Origin: Maricaulis sp034659015
GTDB taxonomy: Bacteria > Pseudomonadota > Alphaproteobacteria > Caulobacterales > Maricaulaceae
Length of the DNA stretch: 64,000 bases
NCBI GenBank assembly: GCA_034659015.1
Contig: JAYEGL010000002.1
Span: 186,001 to 250,000 of the forward strand
Direction of reading: 5' to 3'
Shown in pieces: positions 1 through 8,571 of the stretch; the stretch's first letter is position 1, and each line of letters opens with the position of its first letter. The translations under genes and the position numbers were made by a program. A model generated the notes under the pieces. It was not told where the DNA came from. It was given only the letters and a program-made list of their open reading frames with translations, and searched no databases.

Positions 1-1
1 G

Positions 2-286
2 GCCAGCCGCGTCCATCACGAGCGCGACCGCAAGATGCGGGTGGAATACGAGACCGGTGTGCTGGAGATCGATTTCGTTGCCAAGACGTTCGAGAACACC
101 ACGCCCTACGATCTGGACCCCGGCTTCGCCGACGATCCGGCGGCAAAGGACTCCCTGGGCGCCAACGTCAACGCCTTCATCGCCTCGGTGCTCGACGGTC
201 AGCCGGTCGCCGTGCCGGGCATTGCCGGCCTGCGGGCGCTGGATGCGGCGCGGGCGGTGGACGGCGCGCGCACCTACGGCTCGTGA
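2..286 (+). CDS. Gfo/Idh/MocA family oxidoreductase, C-terminal fragment
   Basis: The window opens inside this gene; only about the last 94 residues are present, read in the frame that ends at the TGA at 284-286. The fragment carries a beta-strand pattern (RVEYETGVLEIDF) followed by a helix with the shape NAFIASVLDGQPVAVPG and then GLRALDAARAV. This is how the C-terminal substrate-binding domain of NAD(P)-dependent Gfo/Idh/MocA sugar-type dehydrogenases usually ends. The Rossmann domain lies outside the window, so cofactor and substrate cannot be judged. It lies 40 bp before nadE on the same strand, and the two may be cotranscribed. Confidence 0.7.
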   Translation, partial: ASRVHHERDRKMRVEYETGVLEIDFVAKTFENTTPYDLDPGFADDPAAKDSLGANVNAFIASVLDGQPVAVPGIAGLRALDAARAVDGARTYGS

Positions 287-326
287 CAGACTTGCGGCGG
301 GGCACGCCGCAGTCTAAGTCGCCCTC

Positions 327-1991
327 ATGACAGACCGGATTTCCATTCTCACGGCCCAGCTCAACCCCGTGGTGGGCGATGTGGCGGGGAACCTCGCCAA
401 GGCGCGCGCGGCGCTGGCCGAAGGCCGCACGCGCGGCGCCGATCTGGTCGTGTTTCCGGAGATGTTCCTGCTGGGCTATCCGCCCGAGGATCTCGTGCTC
501 AAGCCGGCGGCGGTAGAGGCCTGCAAGCGCGCCCTCGACCAGCTGGCCGAGGATACCAAGACCGGACCCGCCGCCCTGGTCGGCCTGCCCTGGCGCCAGG
601 GCGCGAAACTGCACAATGCGGTCGCGCTGGTCGATGAGGGCCATCTCGTCGCCCTGCGCTTCAAGCACGAACTGCCCAATTACGCCGTGTTCGACGAGAT
701 GCGGGTCTTCCAGCCCGGTCCGGTACCGGAAATCGTCAAATGGCGCGGCATCCGCCTGGGGCTGCCGATCTGCGAGGATATCTGGCGCGACACCGTACCC
801 AAGGCGCTGATCGAACAGGGCGCGGAAATGATGATCGTCACCAATGGCTCGCCCTGGCGCCGCACGATCGAGCGCGAGCGCAAGGCCGCCTTTTCCGGCT
901 GGTTCGACGCCTGGCCGGGCAACAAGGCGATGGTCTTCGTCAACCAGGTCGGCGGCCAGGACGAGCTGGTCTTCGACGGCGCCAGTTTCTCGCGCGACAC
1001 GTCCGGTGCGACGGTCCAGCGCATGCCGGCCTTCCAGGAGGCGCTGGACTGCGCGGAATGGGTGCGCACCGGCGAGGGCTGGAAGTGCGGCGGTGCCGTG
1101 CACGCGCCCTTGCTCTCCGGGCTTGAAGCGGATTGGAAAGCCATGGTGCTGGCCTTGCGCGACTATGTCGACAAGGCGGGATTTCCGGGCGTTGTCTTGG
1201 GCATGTCTGGCGGTATCGACAGTGCGCTCTCCGCCGCCATCGCCGTCGACGCGCTGGGGCCGGAACGCGTCTGGGCGGTCATGATGCCGTCGAAATACAC
1301 CTCGCAGGAAAGCCTGGAGGACGCCAGGGCCTGTGCGCAAATGCTCGGCGTGCGCTACGACATCGTCGATGTCGAGCCGACCATCGAGGCCTTCAACAAG
1401 ACGCTCGCCGAGGCCTTCCGCGGCACCGAGCCTGACACGACCGAGGAAAACATCCAGTCGCGCGCCCGCGGCGTAGTGCTGATGGCGCTGTCCAACAAGT
1501 TCGGACCCATGGTGCTGTCCACCGGCAACAAGTCGGAAATGGCCGTCGGCTACGCCACGCTCTACGGCGACATGAATGGCGGCTATAACGCGCTCAAGGA
1601 CGTCTACAAGACCGAAGTCTTCGAACTGGCCTGGTGGCGCAACGCCCAGACCCGCACGCCGGGCCTCGGCCCCGCCGGCCCGGTCATCCCCGAGCGCATC
1701 ATCACCAAACCGCCCACGGCCGAGCTGCGCGAGGACCAGAAGGACGAGGACAGCCTGCCGCCCTACGACGTGCTCGACGCCATCCTCTATGCCCTGGTCG
1801 AGGAGGAGCGCTCCGTGCGCGACCTGGTCGCCGAAGGCCAGGACGAGGCGGTGGTGCGCCGCATCGAGAACCTGCTCTACGGCGCGGAATACAAGCGCCG
1901 CCAGGCGCCGCCGGGCGTGAAGATCGGCAACAAGAATTTCGGCCGCGACCGCCGCTACCCGATCACCAACCGCTTCAAGTCCGGCGACTGA
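327..1991 (+). CDS. nadE: Glutamine-dependent NAD+ synthetase
   Basis: This cytosolic enzyme makes NAD+ from deamido-NAD+, ATP and glutamine-derived ammonia, the last step of NAD biosynthesis. The 554-residue protein has the two-domain form. The N-terminal nitrilase-like glutaminase (about residues 5-250) shows the expected Glu45 (FPEMF), Lys113 (FKHELPNY) and Cys149 (LPICEDIW) triad. The C-terminal ammonia-dependent synthetase has the PP-loop SGGIDS at 294-299 and STGNKSE further on. Length and domain order fit the family. The ATG at 327 is the first in frame after the preceding gene; no strong Shine-Dalgarno is visible. Confidence 0.96.
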   Translation: MTDRISILTAQLNPVVGDVAGNLAKARAALAEGRTRGADLVVFPEMFLLGYPPEDLVLKPAAVEACKRALDQLAEDTKTGPAALVGLPWRQGAKLHNAVALVDEGHLVALRFKHELPNYAVFDEMRVFQPGPVPEIVKWRGIRLGLPICEDIWRDTVPKALIEQGAEMMIVTNGSPWRRTIERERKAAFSGWFDAWPGNKAMVFVNQVGGQDELVFDGASFSRDTSGATVQRMPAFQEALDCAEWVRTGEGWKCGGAVHAPLLSGLEADWKAMVLALRDYVDKAGFPGVVLGMSGGIDSALSAAIAVDALGPERVWAVMMPSKYTSQESLEDARACAQMLGVRYDIVDVEPTIEAFNKTLAEAFRGTEPDTTEENIQSRARGVVLMALSNKFGPMVLSTGNKSEMAVGYATLYGDMNGGYNALKDVYKTEVFELAWWRNAQTRTPGLGPAGPVIPERIITKPPTAELREDQKDEDSLPPYDVLDAILYALVEEERSVRDLVAEGQDEAVVRRIENLLYGAEYKRRQAPPGVKIGNKNFGRDRRYPITNRFKSGD

Positions 1992-2015
1992 GTTTCCCGG
2001 CTCTTTGCCTCTCCA

Positions 2016-2135
2016 TTTTTCCCGGCCGAAAGCCCGGCCTCGAGCCGGGCGGAGAGCCGGGACCGACGGTTCCGGGCATGCGCACGGCGCCGGCAATGGT
2101 GGATCCCGGATAGCGCTGCGCGCTTCCGGGAAAAA
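2016..2135. repeat. Intergenic inverted-end repeat (TTTTTCCCGG type), copy 1
   Basis: The nadE-gltX spacer holds an element bounded by perfect inverted ends, TTTTTCCCGG (2016-2025) and CCGGGAAAAA (2126-2135), with internal GCCCGGCCTCGAGCCGGGC and GGATCCCGGATAGCGC blocks that can fold. Copies sharing the ends or the internal blocks lie at 21742-21851 and about 11811-11913. It looks like a short non-coding REP/MITE-like unit; the rest of the 293-bp spacer shows no gene. Confidence 0.7.
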
Positions 2136-2284
2136 CTGAAGAGCAGGCAGCACTGTCTTCTCCACCAGCCTGATCGGCGGGAGTATTTACCGGCTGGCGG
2201 CGGGGAAAGGCTGAACCCCCGCTTGCCCGAAACGGCGCGCGGCGCTAAGCCCTGCGGCTTCAACCGAGCCAAGGCCGAAGCCCC

Positions 2285-3622
2285 ATGACCAAAGTCCGTT
2301 TTGCGCCCAGCCCGACCGGCAAACTCCATGTCGGCAATGTGCGTACCGCGATCTTCAACTACCTGTTCGCGCGCAAGGCGGGCGGGACCTTCCTGCTGCG
2401 CATCGACGATACGGACACCGAGCGCTCCACCCAGGCCTATGAGGACGGGATCCGCGAGGATCTGACCTGGCTGGGGATCGTCTGGGACGAGACCTTCAAG
2501 CAGTCCGAACGCTTCGACGCCTATGCGGCGGCGGCCGAAGTGCTCAAGCAGAAGGGGCTGCTCTATGCGTGCTACGAGACCGGCGAGGAGCTGGAGCGCA
2601 AGCGCCGCCTGCAAATGGCGAACGGCCGCCCGCCGGTCTATGACCGCGCCGCGCTGCAGCTGACGGACGAGGAGAAGGCGAAGCTGGAAGCCGAGGGCCG
2701 CCAGCCGCACTGGCGTTTCAAACTGTCCGGCAATCCGGTGGAATGGGACGACATGGTGCGCGGCCATGTCGCTATCGAGACGTCCTCGCTGTCCGATCCG
2801 ATCCTGATCCGCGAGGACGGGTCCTATCTCTACACCCTGCCCAGCGTGGTGGACGATATCGAGGCGAAGATCACCCACATCATCCGCGGCGAGGACCACA
2901 CCACGAATTCCGGCGCCCAGATCGAGATCTTCGAGGCGCTGGGCAGTTCTGCCCCGGTGTTCGGCCACCAGGCCCTGCTGGTCGGCGCCGACGGGGGCAA
3001 GCTCTCCAAGCGCATGGGCTCGCTGGGCATCCAGGAGCTGCGCAACGAGGAGGGGCTGGAGCCGATGGCGATCATGTCGCTGCTGGCCAGGATCGGCACG
3101 TCCGATCCGGTCGACGCCTTCGCCGATATCGACAGCCTCCTGGAGGGGTTCGACCTGGGCAAGCTGTCGCGCTCGCCGGCGCGCTTCGATCCGGAGGAGC
3201 TCAAGCGCGTGAACGCCAAACTCCTGCACACCATGCCCTATATCGAGGCCAAAAAGCGTCTCGAGGCGATGGACGCCGATGGCGGCGAGGACTTCTGGAA
3301 CGCGGTGCGCCCCAATCTGGAACGGCTGTCCGACGCCAAGGCCTGGGCGGCGCTGGTGGAAGGCCCGGTCACCCCGATGATCGAGGAGCCGGACTATGCC
3401 GAAGCCGCCGCGCAGCACCTGCCGGAAGGCGAACTCACCGAGGCCAGCTGGGGCGAATGGACGAACGCGCTCAAGGCGGCCACCGGCCGCAAGGGCAAAC
3501 AGCTCTTCATGCCCCTGCGCCTGATGCTCACCGGCGAGCCGCGCGGCCCGGAAATGGCCGTCCTGCTGCCGCTGATCGGCCGGGAGACCGTGCTCAAGCG
3601 TCTGAAGGGCGAGCGGGCTTAG
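2285..3622 (+). CDS. gltX: Glutamate--tRNA ligase
   Basis: This class I aminoacyl-tRNA synthetase charges tRNA with glutamate in the cytosol. The 445-residue protein has the HIGH-like motif in PSPTGKLHVG near residues 8-17 and the KMSKS-like KLSKR at 239-243. Between them is a Rossmann fold with the IDDTDTERS signature; the C-terminal part is helical. Alphaproteobacteria often carry two GluRS paralogues, one of which may charge tRNA-Gln for later amidation; this length fits either, and the sequence alone does not settle which one it is. The ATG follows directly on the nadE-gltX spacer repeat. Confidence 0.95.
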   Translation: MTKVRFAPSPTGKLHVGNVRTAIFNYLFARKAGGTFLLRIDDTDTERSTQAYEDGIREDLTWLGIVWDETFKQSERFDAYAAAAEVLKQKGLLYACYETGEELERKRRLQMANGRPPVYDRAALQLTDEEKAKLEAEGRQPHWRFKLSGNPVEWDDMVRGHVAIETSSLSDPILIREDGSYLYTLPSVVDDIEAKITHIIRGEDHTTNSGAQIEIFEALGSSAPVFGHQALLVGADGGKLSKRMGSLGIQELRNEEGLEPMAIMSLLARIGTSDPVDAFADIDSLLEGFDLGKLSRSPARFDPEELKRVNAKLLHTMPYIEAKKRLEAMDADGGEDFWNAVRPNLERLSDAKAWAALVEGPVTPMIEEPDYAEAAAQHLPEGELTEASWGEWTNALKAATGRKGKQLFMPLRLMLTGEPRGPEMAVLLPLIGRETVLKRLKGERA

Positions 3623-3633
3623 GGCCTTGTCCC

Positions 3634-3790
3634 GAGGGCTCGCCCCGCTTGCGGGGGAGCTGTCCGCGCAGCGGACTGAGGGGGCGCTGCGCAAGCAGCG
3701 CAGAGCGCGTGAGCGCGCACCCGACTCTCCCCCATCGGCTTCCCCGGCTCAGGGCCGGGGTCGCCACTTCCCCCGCTTCGCAGAGGAAGC
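3634..3790. repeat. Intergenic palindromic repeat (CCCCGCTTGCGGGG type), copy 1
   Basis: The spacer between convergent gltX and the LOG gene is a chain of small palindromes: CCCCGCTTGCGGGG, GTCCGCGCAGCGGAC, GCGCTGCGCAAGCAGCGC, CCCCGGCTCAGGGCCGGGG and CCCCCGCTTCGCAGAGG. Similar blocks recur at 27415-27592. No coding potential is evident. Such strings can act as bidirectional transcription ends or mRNA stabilisers, but that is inference. Confidence 0.55.
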
Positions 3791-3807
3791 CCTCGTGGTG
3801 TGTCGGA

Positions 3808-4371
3808 CTAGCCCTGTCGCGCCTCCAGCAAGTCCGCCAGATGCGCCACGGCGGCTTCGGGCCCGTCGACCAGGTCGATATGGTCGGCCAGGCTCTGCGG
3901 GGTGAAGCCCTCGCTTACCGTGTGTTCGATCAGTCCGATCAGCGGCGCCCAGAAACCGGCCGTGTTGAGGAAGACGATGGGCTTGTCGTGCAGGCCGAGC
4001 TGCTGGCGCGAGACCACGTCGAACACTTCCTCCAGCGTGCCCGTGCCGCCGGGCAGGATGATGTAGGCGTCCGATTCCTCGATCAGCTGTTTCTTGCGCT
4101 CGCTCATCGTCTCCACGATGCGGATATCCACCCCGTCGAGATGGCCCTCGCGGGCGATCAGGAAGCCGGGGATGATGCCCAGCACCGTGCCGCCGGCCTC
4201 GGCCGCCGCCCAGGCGGCGCTGCCCATCAGGCCGACATCGCCGCCGCCATAGACCAGGCGCAGCCCGGCCTGAGCCAGAGCTCGTCCCACGGCCTTCGCC
4301 GCATCCCGGTATTCCGGCTTTTCGCCCATGCGCGAGCCGCAAAAAACACCCACAGACCTTACTTTCGCCAT
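3808..4371 (-). CDS. LOG family (TIGR00730) phosphoribohydrolase-like protein
   Basis: The protein is 187 residues long, with a Rossmann-like fold. It opens with SVGVFCGS, continues with GLRLVYGGGDVGLMG and carries the diagnostic PGGTGTLEE motif. LOG proteins hydrolyse nucleoside 5'-monophosphates, releasing ribose 5-phosphate; plant and some bacterial members activate cytokinins, but most bacterial members have no proven substrate. The start chosen is the ATG at 4371, which begins MAKVRS directly before the conserved strand; a much longer in-frame extension upstream would overlap the divergent LysM gene and has no family resemblance. Its end faces gltX. Confidence 0.9.
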   Translation of the reverse strand: MAKVRSVGVFCGSRMGEKPEYRDAAKAVGRALAQAGLRLVYGGGDVGLMGSAAWAAAEAGGTVLGIIPGFLIAREGHLDGVDIRIVETMSERKKQLIEESDAYIILPGGTGTLEEVFDVVSRQQLGLHDKPIVFLNTAGFWAPLIGLIEHTVSEGFTPQSLADHIDLVDGPEAAVAHLADLLEARQG

Positions 4372-4516
4372 CGAACAACGCTCATATTGCTTTCCAGGGA
4401 CAGGATGGTATTCGCCGGATGCTGTCGGCGCGAGACTTGCATCCCGCGATTTTGTTTGTCGGAATGTCCCGCTCAATCCGGATCGGGACAGCCGGATCGA
4501 TGACAGGAGATCCGCC

Positions 4517-5563
4517 ATGACCGCAACGCGGTCGTTCATCATTGCCGCCGTCCTGGCCGCCCTGGCGATCGCCGCCGCGCTGGCCTTCATCATGTACAGG
4601 CCTGCGCCGTCGCCCGACGACGCGCAGACGCCGCCTGCCGCCACGGCCCGGGGCGAGGACAGCGCCGACGATACCTCGGCCTCCCAGGCCGCCATGGTGG
4701 CGCCGCCCGTCTTCGACATCGTGCGCGTGGCGCCCGTGGGCTCGGCCGTGACGGCCGGCCGCGGCGAGCCCGGCGCGACCATCCAGCTTCTCGCCGACGG
4801 CGATCCGCTGGCCTTCACCAGCGAGGGCGGCGAACAGACCGATATCCAGACGATCAACGAGCGCGGCGAATGGGTGATCATTCCCGACGAAGCGCTGCCC
4901 TCCGGCGCGATCGAGCTGTCCCTGCGCATGGTTCTGCCGGACGGCCGCGAAATGCTGTCCGAGCAGGTTGTCGTCGTGTCCATCCCCGAACAGCGCGGTC
5001 CCACGCCGCTGGTCGTTGTGGGCCGGCCGGGCGAGGCCAGCCGCGTCTGGCAATGCCCGTCCTGCCTGGATGCGGAAATGGGCACGCTGGTGCTGGAGAC
5101 GGTCGATTACGACTCGACCGGCGCCGTGATCTTCTCCGGCCGCGCGGAAACCGGCACCACGGTGCGCGTCTTCGCCAATGGCGCCCTGGTGGGCGAGACC
5201 TCGGTGGGCCGCGACGGGCGCTGGGACCTGCAGGCCAACTCGCTGCTGGCGCCGGGCGTCTACGACCTGCAGATCGACCAGGTCGACGAGAATGGCGACG
5301 TGACCGCCGTCATCGTGCTGCCCTTCGAACGCGTGGCACCGGAAGCGCTCAATCTCGGCCCCGACTCGGTCGTGGTCCAGCCGGGCAATTCGCTCTGGCG
5401 TCTGGCCCGCCGCCTCTATGGCGAGGGCGTGCAGTATACGGTGATCTACGAGGCCAATCGCGACCAGATCCGCGATCCGGACCTGATCTATCCCGGCCAG
5501 GTCTTCGACGCCCCGCGCGACCCGGAAAACGACAGCCGCAACGGCATCGAGGGCGACGGGTAG
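4517..5563 (+). CDS. LysM domain protein with N-terminal membrane anchor
   Basis: The protein is about 348 residues. Residues 6-28 form one hydrophobic segment, a signal anchor. A Pro/Ala/Asp-rich linker follows, then two or more Ig/Big-like beta domains (phrases such as GRGEPGATIQLLADGDP and SGRAETGTTVRVFANG repeat the same plan). A C-terminal LysM domain (VVQPGNSLWRLARRLYGEG to IYPGQVF) should bind peptidoglycan. It is probably a periplasmic cell-wall-associated protein. The ATG at 4517 has CAGGAGA at 4504-4510 at good spacing; an in-frame upstream start at 4328 would overlap the divergent LOG gene and is not used. It is divergent from the LOG gene, so the two may share a control region. 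Confidence 0.85.
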   Translation: MTATRSFIIAAVLAALAIAAALAFIMYRPAPSPDDAQTPPAATARGEDSADDTSASQAAMVAPPVFDIVRVAPVGSAVTAGRGEPGATIQLLADGDPLAFTSEGGEQTDIQTINERGEWVIIPDEALPSGAIELSLRMVLPDGREMLSEQVVVVSIPEQRGPTPLVVVGRPGEASRVWQCPSCLDAEMGTLVLETVDYDSTGAVIFSGRAETGTTVRVFANGALVGETSVGRDGRWDLQANSLLAPGVYDLQIDQVDENGDVTAVIVLPFERVAPEALNLGPDSVVVQPGNSLWRLARRLYGEGVQYTVIYEANRDQIRDPDLIYPGQVFDAPRDPENDSRNGIEGDG

Positions 5564-5595
5564 GGCTTTCCTCCCCGCAGGTTCTCCTGCTCATT

Positions 5596-5760
5596 GTCAT
5601 CCCGGATGGATGCCCGGCCTTGGGCCGGGCGTAAGTCCGGGACCCATAGTCCCGGTGTTCATCCAGCTGTCTCAACCATGGAGCCTGCTCACGGCCGAAA
5701 TCGGCGCGTTTAGGTCCCGGCTCTTCGCCCCGCTTTCGCGGGGCGAAGAGCCGGGATGAC
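5596..5760. repeat. Intergenic inverted-end repeat (GTCATCCCGG type)
   Basis: The element is bounded by GTCATCCCGG (5596-5605) and its inverse CCGGGATGAC (5751-5760), with an internal GCCCGGCCTTGGGCCGGGC hairpin and the palindrome CTTCGCCCCGCTTTCGCGGGGCGAAG (about 5723-5748). Its right end contains an ATG in frame with the following ABC gene, so a start there would be an artefact of the repeat. No gene is seen in the 255-bp spacer. Confidence 0.7.
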
Positions 5761-5818
5761 AGCAGATGGCGGCACCCCCACTGGCGCCCTGCATCGCGCC
5801 GCCCTATGTCTGGCAGCG

Positions 5819-7720
5819 ATGAGACCTCTTCCCGGCGATACCGAAGACGAAGCGAAGACCGCACCGCAAGGTTCGCTGGCGATGACCATGGTGCGCCTGT
5901 TCGCGCTGCTGGCCTCGCCGGAGATGCGCAAATGGCGGTTCCGCATGGGTCTGGCGCTGGCCCTGACCGTGCTGGCCAAGCTGTTCGCCGTGTCCGCGCC
6001 GGTCTTCTTCGGCGACGGCATCAACCTGGTGTCCCAGCACCTCGGAGAGGGCGCTCAGCGCGACAGCGACGGGGCCGCCGGAAACATGCTCTCGGGGGTT
6101 ATCACGACGTTCGGGATGGCGTTTTTCGTCTATGCCGCCGCGCGCTTCATGTCGGTCGGGGCACCGCAATTGCGCGACGCCATGTTCGCGCCGGTCAGCC
6201 AGGACGCCCAGCGCCTGACGGCGGTGAGCGCCTTCGCCCACGTCCAGACGCTCTCCGTCGGCTATCACCAGACCAAGCGCACCGGCGCGCTCAACCGCAT
6301 CATCGAGCGCGGCGCCCGGGCCGTCGACTTCCTGATGCGCTTCCTGATCTTCAACATCGCACCGACGCTGCTGGAGCTGGGGCTCGCGGCGATCGTGCTG
6401 AGCGTCAACTATGGCTGGGAATTTGCCGCCATCGCGGTGGTCACCGTGGTGATCTACATGGTGCTGACCTGGTCGGTGACCGAGTGGCGGGTGCGCATCC
6501 GCCGCCAGATGAACGAGGCGGACAACGAGGCCTCGGCGCGGGCGGTGGACAGCCTGATCAATTTCGAGACCGTGAAGGCCTTCGCAGCCGAGCGCCGCGA
6601 GTCGGACGCCTATGACGGGGCGATGACCCGCTACGCCCACGCCGCGGCGCGTTCGCAGTCCTCGCTGGCCCTGCTCAACGGTGCCCAGGCGCTGGTCATG
6701 AATGGCGGTCTGCTGGCGATGGCACTGACGGCGGGCTGGAAGGCGTGGAACGGGGTGCTGCAGCCGGGCGACATTGCGGCTGTGACCATGATGCTGATGA
6801 ACATGTACCAGCCGCTCAACATTCTCGGCTGGGCCTATCGCGAGATCAAGCAGGGTGCGATCGACATGGAGCGCGTCTTCGACACGCTGGCGATCAAGCC
6901 CGACGTGGCCGACGCGGCGGATGCAAAGCCGCTGCACATCACCGGCGGGAGTGTCACATTCCGCGACGTCAGCTTCACCCATGATGGACGTTCGCGCTCC
7001 GTCAACGGGGTCGATATGTCCGTTCCGGGCGGCGCCTTTGTCGGCATTTGCGGCCCCTCAGGCGCGGGCAAGTCGACCGTGCTGCGCCTGCTCTTCCGCT
7101 TCTACGATCCGGAAAGCGGCCGGGTCGAGATCGACGGGCAGGACATCGCCCATGTCACCCAGGACAGCCTGCGCGAAGCGCTCGGCCTGGTGCCCCAGGA
7201 CGTGGTCCTGTTCAACGACACGCTGCGCGCCAACGTCGTCTACGGGCGCCCCGATGCCAGCGATGCGGATGTGTGGGAGGTGCTCGAACGGGCGCATCTG
7301 GCGGAATTCGTGCGCGGGCTTCCGGACGGGCTGGACACGCGGGTCGGCGAGCGCGGACTGAAACTCTCCGGCGGCGAAAAGCAGCGCGTCGGCGTCGCGC
7401 GCGCCATCCTGAAGGATCCGGGCATCCTCGTGCTCGACGAGGCCACGTCGGCGCTGGACAGCCAGACCGAGAACGAGGTGCAGGCCGCCCTGGCCGAGGC
7501 CGCGCGCGGACGCACCACGATCGCCGTCGCCCACCGCCTGTCCACCATCGCCGGCGCCGACCGCATCTTCGTCATGGAAGACGGCCGGATCGCCGAGGCC
7601 GGCACCCATGCCGAACTGCTTGAACAGGACGGCCTCTACGCCGCCATGTGGAAGCGCCAGAGCGAGGCGGGTGAGGGCGATGTCGTGCCGTTCCCGGCAG
7701 ATGCCGGACTGGCGCGCTGA
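5819..7720 (+). CDS. Atm1/ABCB7-like ABC exporter, fused permease and ATPase
   Basis: This is a half-transporter of about 633 residues that should work as a homodimer in the inner membrane. The N-terminal half has about six membrane segments and the phrases SVGYHQTKRTGALNRIIERG and INFETVKAF typical of the Atm1/heavy-metal-exporter branch. The C-terminal ABC domain shows Walker A GPSGAGKST, signature LSGGEKQR, Walker B ILVLDEATSA and the AHRLST switch. Family members export glutathione- or sulfur-linked compounds or metal-thiol conjugates; the exact cargo is not visible here. Start choice is uncertain: the ATG at 5819 avoids the repeat, and 5882 (MTMVRLF) is a good alternative. Confidence 0.88.
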   Translation: MRPLPGDTEDEAKTAPQGSLAMTMVRLFALLASPEMRKWRFRMGLALALTVLAKLFAVSAPVFFGDGINLVSQHLGEGAQRDSDGAAGNMLSGVITTFGMAFFVYAAARFMSVGAPQLRDAMFAPVSQDAQRLTAVSAFAHVQTLSVGYHQTKRTGALNRIIERGARAVDFLMRFLIFNIAPTLLELGLAAIVLSVNYGWEFAAIAVVTVVIYMVLTWSVTEWRVRIRRQMNEADNEASARAVDSLINFETVKAFAAERRESDAYDGAMTRYAHAAARSQSSLALLNGAQALVMNGGLLAMALTAGWKAWNGVLQPGDIAAVTMMLMNMYQPLNILGWAYREIKQGAIDMERVFDTLAIKPDVADAADAKPLHITGGSVTFRDVSFTHDGRSRSVNGVDMSVPGGAFVGICGPSGAGKSTVLRLLFRFYDPESGRVEIDGQDIAHVTQDSLREALGLVPQDVVLFNDTLRANVVYGRPDASDADVWEVLERAHLAEFVRGLPDGLDTRVGERGLKLSGGEKQRVGVARAILKDPGILVLDEATSALDSQTENEVQAALAEAARGRTTIAVAHRLSTIAGADRIFVMEDGRIAEAGTHAELLEQDGLYAAMWKRQSEAGEGDVVPFPADAGLAR

Positions 7721-7765
7721 TCGGCTGCGTGCATAATCCGGCCCGTCCCGAACGCCGGAGTATCC

Positions 7766-8503
7766 ATGCCCTTTCCCGCTGATTCCCGTCCCGAAATCGG
7801 CCTTGTCGGCCTGGGCGCCTTCGGCCAGCTGGCGGCGCGGCATCTGGCGCCGCATGCGGATCTGGTCGGCCATGATCCGCATACTGCAGAGCCGTCCGGC
7901 GGGCGTGCGGGAACGCTGGCCGAGGCGGCGTCGCGGCCTGTCGTCGTGCTGGCGGTTCCGGTCCAGGCGCTGGGCGAGGCCTGCGCGGCGATTGCGCCGC
8001 ACCTGGCGGACGGTGCGCTGGTGCTGGACGTCGCCTCGGTGAAGCTGGAGCCCATGCGCATCATGCGCGAGACGCTGCCCGCGGGCACGCGCATCCTGGG
8101 CACCCACCCGCTCTTCGGACCGCAGAGTGCGGCGGAGGGCGTGGCGGGCCAGTCCATCGTGCTGTGCCCGGAGCCCGGGATCGACCCGGCGTGCGTGGCG
8201 GACTTTCTGCGCGAGCGCCTCGCGCTGGATGTCCACATGTCCGATGCCGACACGCATGATCGCACCATGGCCAGCGTGCAGGCGCTGACCCACCTGGTCT
8301 CCAGGGTGATTACCGATCTCGATCTGCCGCCTGCGCCCTATACGACGCGCTCCTACGACCTCCTGGCCGAGGCGGCGCGACTGGTCTCCCAGGACAGCGA
8401 CGCGCTTTTCCGCGCCATCGAGCGCCACAATCCCCATGCCGCCGACCTGCGCAAACGCTTTTTCGAGGCGGCGCGGGCACTGGATGGCCGGCTGAGCGAA
8501 TAG
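7766..8503 (+). CDS. TyrA-like prephenate/arogenate dehydrogenase family protein
   Basis: The protein has 245 residues and begins with an NAD(P)-binding fold, IGLVGLGAFG. Next come VLDVASVK and GTHPLFGPQSA, which correspond to the substrate-facing motifs of prephenate and arogenate dehydrogenases. It is shorter than standard TyrA (about 290-310) and has only a brief helical C-terminal region with no ACT domain, as in plant-like arogenate dehydrogenases. Tyrosine synthesis is the obvious role, but another member could exist elsewhere in the genome, so function is inferred by family only. It lies 45 bp after the ABC exporter on the same strand. Confidence 0.8.
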   Translation: MPFPADSRPEIGLVGLGAFGQLAARHLAPHADLVGHDPHTAEPSGGRAGTLAEAASRPVVVLAVPVQALGEACAAIAPHLADGALVLDVASVKLEPMRIMRETLPAGTRILGTHPLFGPQSAAEGVAGQSIVLCPEPGIDPACVADFLRERLALDVHMSDADTHDRTMASVQALTHLVSRVITDLDLPPAPYTTRSYDLLAEAARLVSQDSDALFRAIERHNPHAADLRKRFFEAARALDGRLSE

Positions 8504-8571
8504 CCGCCGGTTTAAGCGCTTGCTCACTTTCAGGCGGCAGGATGAGGTCCTGCAACCGCACCGGAGGGGTC

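Noticed and set aside
177..2165. A 662-codon open frame opposite nadE
   Set aside because: Antisense shadow; nadE on the plus strand has full motifs.
5756..5818. ATG at 5756 as start of the ABC exporter
   Set aside because: It lies in the right end of an intergenic repeat and would add 21 residues with no similarity.
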